Origin: Tubulinosema ratisbonensis
Lineage: Eukaryota > Microsporidia > Tubulinosematidae
Direction of reading: 5' to 3'
Length of the DNA: 30,991 bases
NCBI GenBank assembly: GCA_004000155.1
Contig: RCSS01000046.1
Span: 1 to 30,991, forward strand
A program made the position numbers and the translations under genes. Within the stretch, counting starts at the first letter, position 1; every line of letters begins with the position of its first letter. This document shows, in pieces, positions 10,443-18,856 of this stretch. The notes under the pieces were generated by a model. It saw nothing but the letters and a program-made list of their open reading frames with translations, did not search any database and was not told the origin of the DNA.

Positions 10443-10709
10443 ATGAAATACACAAAAAAGACAAACATAGGAGATCCTTCAATCCAAATAAGAATCTTAA
10501 AAGCATTGGATGATAACAGACCTTTTGGAATATTCAAACATTTTACAATGGTAAGAATACTAAAAAATTTAAAAAGACCAAACGTAATCACATCTATAGA
10601 CATTTGGACTTATTTGACAGAAAAATATGACATGGAGAAGTACAATACTCAAGCTAACTTAATTTACTTGGAAGGAGAGTGCTTTTTTGATGAAATACTA
10701 ACAGACTAA
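10443..10709 (+). CDS. Eaf7/MRGBP-like subunit of NuA4-type histone acetyltransferase complex
   Basis: An 88-residue protein that looks like a minimal CT20/Eaf7 domain. RPFGIFKHFTMVRIL (26-40) matches the family motif (K/R)PVGxxKHFxMxxI, and IDIWTYLTEKYDMEKYN (52-68) matches the second conserved element, in which IWxxLxxLYDL is typical. Yeast Eaf7 and human MRGBP are much longer, with a disordered acidic tail; here only the MRG-binding core remains. In known species it joins NuA4/TIP60 through Eaf3/MRG15 and acts on chromatin in the nucleus. Its stop overlaps the convergent GPI1-like gene by 4 bp. Family membership rests on motif reading by eye, so a profile search should confirm it. Confidence 0.75.
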   Translation: MKYTKKTNIGDPSIQIRILKALDDNRPFGIFKHFTMVRILKNLKRPNVITSIDIWTYLTEKYDMEKYNTQANLIYLEGECFFDEILTD

Positions 10710-11710
10710 CTAAAAACTTTGATCTGGTAATCCTTTCTAAACATGTCAAAAATAAACTTGTTGTTTATTTTATTAATTTTTAATGACAGTTGAATTATAA
10801 ATTTAATTTTATAAATTAAATTTATTTTTTTTATTTGNTAANTTNTTNNTTTTNTTNTNTTATTTTTTATAAAAAATCCTTTTTTAGAAAAATTTTCTGT
10901 GAAAAATATTGTAAATGCATGAAATAAAAAATAAAATGAAATAAAAATTAACCTGAAGAACAGAGAAAATAAAAAGAATCCAAAGATGGTATACAAAATT
11001 AGCAAAGAAAACACAAATACAAAACTAGAAAGCACAATCACATCAGGGGTGTAGTTTATTTTATCAGTCCTATTTTTCATTTTGTTAAAATTTCTACCCC
11101 TAAAAATATTTAAACAATCACAAATTGTCTTAAAAGTTATGTAATATATTTTAGTAATTGTGTTATGAATAACAATTAAATGAAGCAAAAATATTTTATA
11201 AGGAAAAAGGCCAGGCAAAATTCTTATAAATTTAAGGTGTACCTTAAAAATCACGAGAAAAAATTTTGTAAAATAATTTTTCAGAATGACATTTTGTTTT
11301 ATGCCAATAGGAGTGTCATTCAAGTAAATTACTATTTTTACACTTAAATGGGTTAGTAAAACAATAAAATATTTTATATTTATTATCAAAAATAATAAAT
11401 ATAAAAATAAGTTTAAGTTTTTTTTAGATATTCTTTTTTTCAATACGTTTATACATTCTAAATCTTCAGGAAAATCATAAGTTTGAATTTTAATTTTTTT
11501 ACTTAAGTAGTATAAATTACTTTCAAATTTAGTTATTTTTTGGTTGTATATTTCTAATAGAATACTTTTATTACTTATTTTTACAGTAGTATTGTCTAAA
11601 TATAACCTATTTAGATTATTATTATACAATTTTAATGTGTTATTTTTGTAAGCCATATTTTGTATATTCAATTTATTTGTTATTTTAATTATTTTTATTT
11701 CTTCTTTCAT
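10706..11710 (-). CDS. GPI1: GPI1/PIG-Q-like subunit of GPI-GlcNAc transferase
   Basis: Subunit of the ER complex that adds GlcNAc to phosphatidylinositol, the first step of GPI-anchor synthesis. The Gpi1 family signature is present: TPIGIKQN (133-140; family PxGLKLN) near the first membrane helices, and IFRGRNFNKMKNRTD (202-216; family LFRGKKWNxLRxRxD), followed by a long hydrophobic block at about 225-280. The start is placed at 11710, not at an upstream in-frame TTG at 11755, because TCCCTTAAA sits right before this ATG. The protein is then 334 residues, against about 600 in yeast Gpi1. A cluster of Ns at 10837-10858 leaves several C-terminal residues unread and could hide a frame error. 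It overlaps the Eaf7-like gene tail-to-tail and is divergent from RPN8. Confidence 0.85.
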   Translation of the reverse strand: MKEEIKIIKITNKLNIQNMAYKNNTLKLYNNNLNRLYLDNTTVKISNKSILLEIYNQKITKFESNLYYLSKKIKIQTYDFPEDLECINVLKKRISKKNLNLFLYLLFLIINIKYFIVLLTHLSVKIVIYLNDTPIGIKQNVILKNYFTKFFLVIFKVHLKFIRILPGLFPYKIFLLHLIVIHNTITKIYYITFKTICDCLNIFRGRNFNKMKNRTDKINYTPDVIVLSSFVFVFSLLILYTIFGFFLFSLFFRLIFISFYFLFHAFTIFFTENFSKKGFFIKNXXXKXXXXQIKKINLIYKIKFIIQLSLKINKINNKFIFDMFRKDYQIKVFS

Positions 11711-11719
11711 TTTAAGGGA
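11711..11719 (-). promoter_or_regulatory. CCC-type promoter motif that decides the GPI1 start
   Basis: Read on the minus strand this is TCCCTTAAA followed directly by ATG. The same CCCTTAAA string precedes RPN8 and eL6, which makes the internal Met the real start. Confidence 0.6.
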
Positions 11720-11803
11720 TATTATTTTTTTAAAAAATATTAAAAAATAAACCAATCATTTTTTAACTAAAAAACTACAAAATTATTTATTTATAATAAA
11801 ATT

Positions 11804-11813
11804 ACCCTTAAAA
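11804..11813 (+). promoter_or_regulatory. CCC-type core promoter motif of RPN8
   Basis: ACCCTTAAAA ends next to the ATG at 11814. With the GPI1 motif on the other strand it makes a 103-bp divergent promoter region. Confidence 0.65.
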
Positions 11814-12584
11814 ATGCAAGGACAATATTCAAGAGTATTAATTCATCCCACTTCAATACTATCCATAACAGATCATCACATGCGTAGTAAACAAGAACGA
11901 GTGGTAGGAATAGCTTTAGGGATAATAATAGATAATATCCTTCACGTAACAAATACTTATGCTGTACCATTTGAAGAGAAAAGTGAGTCACTTTGGTTCT
12001 TAGATACCACATATCTTATTACTATGTACGATCTATTAAGAAGAGTAACCATNAGTGAGAAAATAGTAGGATGGTATCACACAGGAGGTAATGTTTTTAA
12101 AAATGATATTAGTATTTCTAAATCTTTAGAACAATTTGTAGAGAGACCTTTACTTATGGTAGTAGATGTACATTCTTACAATACGCTTCCTATTAAATTA
12201 CTTAGATATGAAAATAATGATTTTGTTTATACCAAGTATGATATAGTATCTGATGAATCTGAGAAAATAGGGTTAGAACATATGATTAAAGTAATGAGGA
12301 TAGATCATTTTGACAATGACGAGTTAATATTCAGTTCATTAGATTCTTATAGACTGTCTTTAGAGAAGATTGAAAATTATTTAGAAGATGTTTTACAAGG
12401 AAAAATAAGAAAAAATTATAAAATATTACATATTTTACAAGAATGTTTATTAAATAGACCTGATATTTCTTGTTGTGAAGAGAAAAAAGCTTTGGAGTGT
12501 TATGCTCTCGAATTAACCAGAGCCATTGTTGATTTAAATGAATTAGAACATAACAGGAATGAAAATAAAATTAAATCAAATTGA
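11814..12584 (+). CDS. RPN8: 26S proteasome regulatory subunit RPN8 (MPN domain)
   Basis: Non-catalytic MPN subunit of the 19S proteasome lid, the dimer partner of the deubiquitinase RPN11. The N-terminal MPN domain (about 1-125) follows eukaryotic RPN8/PSMD7 closely: VLIHPTSILSITDHH at 8-22, ERVVGIALG at 29-36, NTYAVPFEE at 47-55, WFLDTTYL at 61-68 and IVGWYHTG at 84-91. Only a single His stands in the place of the JAMM His-x-His zinc motif, and the Ser/Asp ligands are missing, as in all RPN8 proteins, so it should be inactive as a protease. The rest is the helical C terminus used for lid assembly. At 256 residues it is a little shorter than the yeast protein (338). One ambiguous base gives an unknown residue 80. 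Confidence 0.95.
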   Translation: MQGQYSRVLIHPTSILSITDHHMRSKQERVVGIALGIIIDNILHVTNTYAVPFEEKSESLWFLDTTYLITMYDLLRRVTXSEKIVGWYHTGGNVFKNDISISKSLEQFVERPLLMVVDVHSYNTLPIKLLRYENNDFVYTKYDIVSDESEKIGLEHMIKVMRIDHFDNDELIFSSLDSYRLSLEKIENYLEDVLQGKIRKNYKILHILQECLLNRPDISCCEEKKALECYALELTRAIVDLNELEHNRNENKIKSN

Positions 12585-12801
12585 ATAAAAAATATTATAA
12601 AAANTATTAAATTAATTAAATTTACTTAATTTTAGATTATTTTTTTGCATAAATGATATACATTCTTTATCAATTTTCTATTTGTAACTTTTAATGTTCA
12701 TGATTTTTATTAGAGAAGTAGAAATTGATAACATAAAAGTCAGTGTCATTTATTAATTAACATAATTGTCCTACCACGGTTTTAACAGGTAAAATGCTCG
12801 C

Positions 12802-12927
12802 AGTATCTTGAGCCATAACTAATTATGTAGAAACATATTTTACCATATGTAATTTATAACTAAGTAAGATACTTGATATAAAAGGTATGGCTAAAAGATC
12901 TTTGTATGGATGCCTCATTCCTAGGCA
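12802..12927. ncRNA. candidate structured element with interleaved stems
   Basis: AGTATCTT (12802-12809) pairs with AAGATACT (12866-12873), and AGCCATA (12811-12817) pairs with TATGGCT (12886-12892). The order a-b-a'-b' would be a pseudoknot. Inside lies ACATAT-tttacc-ATATGT, and just after comes a GC-rich hairpin TGCCT (12911-12915) with AGGCA (12923-12927). No RNA family was recognised, and it could be a decayed mobile element instead. Confidence 0.2.
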
Positions 12928-13689
12928 ACAAAAAAAAATAAATAATTATTTTATTTCTTAGAAATAAAAGATATTTGATAAAATTATTTGTTCAAGAGAG
13001 AAGAAGATTTAATTTAAAAATGTTTTATGATAATTCATTTGACATTTAATTTATTTTAATTTGATTTGTTCATTTAAATTTTTCTTATTGTAAATCATGA
13101 TAGCAATAAAATGTGAATTGTTTATAATTTCATTTCTTTAAAATGGTAATAAATATTTTATATCTTTTTTACAAAGATGATTAATTTTTTATCTCGGAAG
13201 TAATTAACATAGTAATCTATATATAATTTTTAATATTCTCTTGAATACATATCTAATATTAGATATTACCTAATCAAAAAAAGAAGTAATTTTATTTTAC
13301 TTATATTTTTTAAAATTTTTTATGATAATTTTAATGATTTTTAATTTTGTTTAAAATCATATTAATTCTATGAACTTAAGATTAAAAAGTATAAAAAATT
13401 ATTTAATCAAAAAGTCAAAGGAATAAAAGACAGTATCATATAAAAAAATAGTAATGAAATCGATTACTTAAATAAAACTTATTAAATGATATAAATCTAT
13501 AAAAATATATTTTTTAATATAACAGAATATCAAAAAAAAACAACTTAGATTTTATAAGAAATTTTACCTTAAATTTAGTATTTAAAAATCATCACAAATT
13601 TATTATATTTTTTAAAAAAGTCTTAATCTTAATAATTGATTTATATTTTATATATGACTTCTTCCATTGCAAAGAATGGTATATCCATA

Positions 13690-13819
13690 AGAAGATCTTT
13701 TGCTATAACTTATTGTTGTATCCTGAGAAGTACAACCCTTAAATCAGGTGGTTGATATAAATGATTTGTAATGTACTTTGTTTAATCTCTTTGTTACTTT
13801 CGCAGGCAAAGGATCTTCT
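13690..13819. ncRNA. candidate structured RNA with nested stems
   Basis: AGAAGATCTTTTGC (13690-13703) and GCAAAGGATCTTCT (13806-13819) are 14-bp inverted repeats with one G-U-type mismatch. Within the 102-nt loop AAGTAC pairs with GTACTT, and inside that CAACC pairs with GGTTG, so three helices are properly nested. A separate small hairpin CCATT-gcaaag-AATGG lies about 20 nt upstream. I could not match it to RNase P, SRP, U-snRNA or telomerase RNA. It may equally be a small foldback element. Confidence 0.25.
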
Positions 13820-14232
13820 CTATTTTATTTTTAAATAACAAATAAGAAAATAGAAAACCTACTTTTTGAGGAGTAAAACCCATGCCTTTTGTTAGAAGAC
13901 TACAATACTTATAATTATAATCTTAATAATTATTTATAAACAAATATATGATAAAATAAGTTTTTACATAATTAGAAATAGTACTGCAAGTCCTTTGACT
14001 AATTATACCTACTTTTATTAAAAAATAAAATTATTTGAATTTTTCTTCAGAAAACCATAATATTCAATTTTAAATAACATTCTAAACTTTATTTATTTAT
14101 TATTAAATAATAATTATAAATAATTTATTAAAATTAAATAAAAAAAGATATCAGAATGAATAAAAGGATTAAAAATATTAAATTTAATTTTGAATTTAAA
14201 ACATTTTATTAAAAATGAATAATTTAAAATAA

Positions 14233-14288
14233 TATTAACCACTAGCTTCTACCCTCAAAGGTGGCAGAGGAGATAATGGTGGTTAATA
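14233..14288. repeat. 56-nt inverted repeat with GC-rich core
   Basis: TATTAACCAC (14233-14242) is a perfect inverted match to GTGGTTAATA (14279-14288). The 36-nt interior contains CCTC and GAGG, which can pair as an inner stem, and is far richer in G+C than the surroundings. It looks like a small foldback element or a structured RNA. Confidence 0.35.
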
Positions 14289-14774
14289 AACAATAATAAT
14301 CTTGAACCTAATAAGTATTTAATTATAAAAAATGTTTACTTAAAATAAAATTTTTAAATTATAAAAATAAATGATCGAATTATTTAAGCTATCTAATAAT
14401 TAGCATAGAAGCATTTTTAAAATCCTTTTTAGTTCTCAAAAAAAGGGTTCTTTTTTTTCTAAGTAAACTCTTCTAAAAATAGATTTATTCTTTGTTAGAT
14501 ACAGCAACTTTATCTCTATATTTCTTCTTACGATTGGACCTTAGTGTTTCAATCTAATTAAGTTGAATACCCTTCTTTTTTTACAAACCACCAGTATGAT
14601 TTGCGGTTTTTAATTCACATTCAAAAAACTTGCAGCATTTGGATATGATGAATAGTTATATGAAATATTAACATATTTTTGTTTATGTTTTTATTAAAAT
14701 ACTCTAAGAGTGTTAACGATTTTTTTAGGTAAAAGCTACAAAAAAATATTTTTCTGTGGAGTTGTCATTACCAC

Positions 14775-15044
14775 CTAAAATTCATTGTATGATCTTTTAT
14801 CATCATTATAAGATATTGAGTTCTTTATCTTAAGACCGTTATAAAATACGGTTTCATCGGGCTGCTCTTCTAAATCTTTCCCCTCTATTTTAGCTACTGG
14901 TTCTTTAAGCATACTAATAACCAAATCCTTTATTTTAATAAAAGTCGCTTTATAAACACTACTTATATTTATAGTTTGAAAATTATTTATGTTTAATGCA
15001 AAAGAATATATTACTAATAATATATTGCATATCACCACCGGCAT
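14775..15044 (-). CDS. small putative secreted protein or gene remnant
   Basis: An 89-residue ORF with no recognised family. Residues 1-17 (MPVVICNILLVIYSFAL) look like a cleavable signal peptide, and the rest is a charged, soluble segment (EPVAKIEGKDLEEQPDE, then KNSISYNDDKRSYNEF). Its codon content is less AT-rich than the desert around it, which favours real or formerly real coding. An in-frame TAA lies one codon upstream of the ATG, so the start is fixed, but no CCC motif is nearby. An ORF of this length is expected by chance less than once in a desert of this size and composition, by rough reckoning. It may be the head of a larger decayed gene, since another coding-like scrap lies downstream at 14640-14581. 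Confidence 0.35.
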   Translation of the reverse strand: MPVVICNILLVIYSFALNINNFQTINISSVYKATFIKIKDLVISMLKEPVAKIEGKDLEEQPDETVFYNGLKIKNSISYNDDKRSYNEF

Positions 15045-18000
15045 ACTTTAAATCTAGAACCTTTTTTAAGATCGTTTGTTTTTACATTTTACAGTTTTAC
15101 ATCTAAATACTTTAAAATCAATATTAAACTTTAAAAAATCACCTGCCGTAAGGGGGAAGTAAGTTGGGCTGTTAAAACTTTTTTTAAGTATATTATAATC
15201 TAAAATGAATCAGTAATATGCATCAGTATTTATAAAAATGTCTAAATAAGAACTAAAAACAACTTTTATTTTCTTTACTTTCTTCATTTTTGTAATTAGA
15301 ATTTAATTATATTAAAAAATACCCATTAGTAAAAATAATTCCCTATATTAAATAAATGTATCTAGTATGAAGAATTATTTTATACTAAACTCGAATTCCC
15401 CGTTATAAAGAAAAAATCATTCAAACCTTTAATAAACAGCTATTAGAATTAATATTGCATTGTTGATGCTTGTTATGTGCCCTCATTTTGGGGTATTTTA
15501 TTTTTATCATTAATAATGGGTTTTTAGAAAAATAATGACTATTATTATTTTTCTCAATTACAAAACATTCTCTGATGCTTGTTTATAAGTTCTATTTAAG
15601 GAAATGTAAATGTTTTATTTGCTGTGCACAATGTAAAACCCTTTTCGAATCCAGATCTGTCGAGTTATACTATGTTTGTTATGAACTAGACTATGCATGA
15701 ATCATGTAAATACTACCTTTACCTCAATTATTACAATAGTATTTTCGTAAATAAAGACGTCATTTTCTGTAGTTTTAAAATCTTGTTCACTCTAAACATA
15801 ATATATTTTTTCATTTAAAACTTATGGAGATTATTTACGGGCTTTTTATATGTTTATAATTTTTATTTACTTTTTAATATTACTACTATATATATTTTTT
15901 AGTATTTATATGTCAGTAAACAATAAAATTTTATCAAATTGACATGTGTAATTTTAAATTTAACTTAGATTATTTTTAACGCAAGATAAATTCTTTTTTT
16001 ACTTAACTAATAAAATTCTCAGTTTTTTTTTTCTTTTTCTAAATTGTTATATAATTCAGTAGAGGTTGTTTACTTTTTTTTAATTAACTTGAACCAGACC
16101 TTTATCTATGCTTAAATTTTCATTATAAATTAAAAAAAATATTTTGAAAGTACATAGAAGCGATTATTGTTAAAATTATAAATATAATTTATTAAACTGA
16201 ATTTAATTTAATGTGCTTAGTTGTTAAAAATTCTTTTCTTTAATATCTTGATGGTTATGTTTTTTTATAAATTTAGCAACAAAAAAGTTAGCTAGCTTTA
16301 AAGTGTAGATCTACAAAATTTATAATTCATTTTTATAGAAAAACAACTTATCAAGATGCTTTCGATTATGTTTGTTATTTATTTTTTAGAATAAGAACTC
16401 GCCAATATTTATAAATTATATGATTTATGTTACAAAAGAAATTTGTTCTTTTCCTAGAGAAATATAACAAACACTATAAATAAAAAAGATATTTTTATAT
16501 TAAAAAGCCTAAAATTTTTAGATAAATAAATTTACAGCCTCATGCAGAAGCTATTAATTATGGCTAAAATCAAAGAAAGATTTAAAAAAATATATCTAAA
16601 AGCTTTAAAACATTCTTTAACGTTTGTATTAGACTAAAGTAAAACAATTAAACATTCTGATTTTCTTCCTTCTATTAATTATTATATAAATATTTAGTGT
16701 ATTTGAAATTTTATTATTAATTTTTTTATAACCAAGAAAAAAAAACAGTTTCAAAGTAGCTGATAAAATCATTAAAATAGGTATTTTTATATTATTTTGA
16801 AATTTATTAACAAATTTAAAGATATTTTTATTTCTCCCTACAAAAATTTATATAAAAAAGAAATTGTGCATCACCTTAAACAAAAGAAATTTTTTATTTT
16901 GATTATGCAATTATATAAGAATATGGGAACCCCGAATATTGATTTTTACAGTTTTTAAATTTGCAATATATTAAAAAGCACAGCTTATTATTAAATCTGT
17001 CAAAAGGCACCAAATAAAAATTTCGAAAAAATAAGGTATTAAAGAAATTTATTAAAGTTTTCTTGTAAAATTAGAAACAACAAATTGTATCAAAATTTAA
17101 CAAATCTAACAGCATTGGGTGTTTTTAGATTTAAAATTTTAAATTTTATATAACTCTACATAAAAAACTAAATTTTAGAAACACAAACATATCAAACAAA
17201 ATCTTTCAAAGAGGTAAATTTATAAATATAAAAAATCAACTTGCGTCTTGTTTTTTTCTGAGAAATAAAATAATTGTTGTGAAAAATATTGGGAAGATGT
17301 TTTGTTTTTTAAAGAAACTAAGATGCATTAAAAATAATAACGCCTTTAAAGATATTTTAATTGAAAAGATTTAAAAGAAAAATTTTGTACAACTGCCAAA
17401 TAAAAGAGGCAAATACTTTTTTGAAGGCCTTTTTAATAAAAGGGAGGAAAATATAACGTAAGTAACAGAGATAAGCATAAGCTTCAATATTTAAGATATC
17501 AAAAAATTTTTTTATATTTTTTATTAACAATCTAAAATAAAACTTTTAATTTTCATAAAATAATGATAACACATATAATTCTAGAATTTAAAATGAAATT
17601 TTTTAGATAAAATGAATTATATTTTTTTATTCATCATCCCATGGTCCTGGTATAAATCCAATTAAACATATATGAGACTTATACCAAGAGAAAGTTAGAA
17701 TATATTTTATATAAAAAGATGAACTGATACAAAAAGTATTTTATATTTAATATTAAATTCTATCCCAATGCCTGGATTGGTTAAAAGACCAGAAAATTGT
17801 TTTTGGAAGAATTATTTTCAAGTACTGTTTATTATAATTTTAGCTTTGTTACTTTCCTACTAATATAAAAATTAGGTTGTGGAAAATGGACATAACTCTG
17901 TTTATTGCCTAAATAAGTTTTTAATATGAAGCAAAGGTTAAAGTGAATTGCTGTAAACAAAGTTTGTTATGTTAAATATTAAAAAAACATATTTGATAAA

Positions 18001-18784
18001 ATTAAAAATTATTATGTATCTATGTTTTTATTTTTAAAGTAAATTTTTAACTGCTTTATTTTAATTTTTTATAACTAATTTGTAACTTGTTCCTTATTAT
18101 TATATACAAAAAAATAAAACTAATATCTACAAAATATATAATGTCAATATTCAAATCAAGAAATGAGAAAAAGGTGTAATAAATTTGTGATTTGTTATAA
18201 TCTTATAAAAGTATTGAAAGTTGTTGAGATTATTTTTAAATATTTTTAAACCTTTTAAATATTTAGCAACATTTTAAAATTTGTGCATGGTGTGTAATTT
18301 TTAAATTAAAAAATTTAAGTATAAATATTAAAAAATACTATATTTTTAATGATGTTTTGTAGTGTTTCTGTAAAATTTTTATTATATATAAAAATTTTTT
18401 TGTCATTTAAAATTTAGATTGAATAAAATATAGCGTGAGTATAATGTTTAATATGAATTAATAAATAAAAAAGGTAATCATATTTATATGTGCTTATTTC
18501 TAGAAAAATAATTGTCAACTATACAGATTAATACTTTGAGTTCTGGTCAACTTTTTTGTTAATATATGTTTATAATTTCTTCTTCGTTTCTTATTTTCAG
18601 AAAACTACAAACAAGTAAAAAATTGACTAAACATATTGTTATTTTGAGAATAGTTAACAACTAAATGCTGTATTTAATTCATTTATCTTTTATCATCTAC
18701 ATTTTAATAAACAAGTGTCGTATGTGGTTATTCGTAAATTAAATCTCATTTTTCTAATTTAAAAAATTTTTGAATTAAAAAAAC

Positions 18785-18856
18785 ATTTAATAAAATCAAA
18801 TCAATATTATTAAGTATATGAATATCAATTAATTAATTTTTCTGATTTTATTAAAT
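18785..18856. repeat. 14-bp perfect inverted repeat
   Basis: ATTTAATAAAATCA (18785-18798) is matched exactly in reverse complement by TGATTTTATTAAAT (18843-18856), with 44 nt between. Composition makes chance plausible, but the length is notable. Confidence 0.4.

Noticed and set aside
10837..10860. Cluster of Ns as a possible biological break in GPI1
   Set aside because: They lie in a T-homopolymer stretch, so base-calling trouble is the simple explanation; the frame is kept across it.
15640..15660. TTTTCGAATCC, like a tRNA T arm
   Set aside because: The 5' side cannot pair to make a T stem, and no acceptor or anticodon arm fits upstream.
17466..17480. ACAGAGATAAGCAT, like the U6 snRNA ACAGAGA box
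   Set aside because: The internal stem-loop and the rest of U6 are not there, and a similar AGATAAGCAT string recurs near 20238, so it is probably chance or a repeat.
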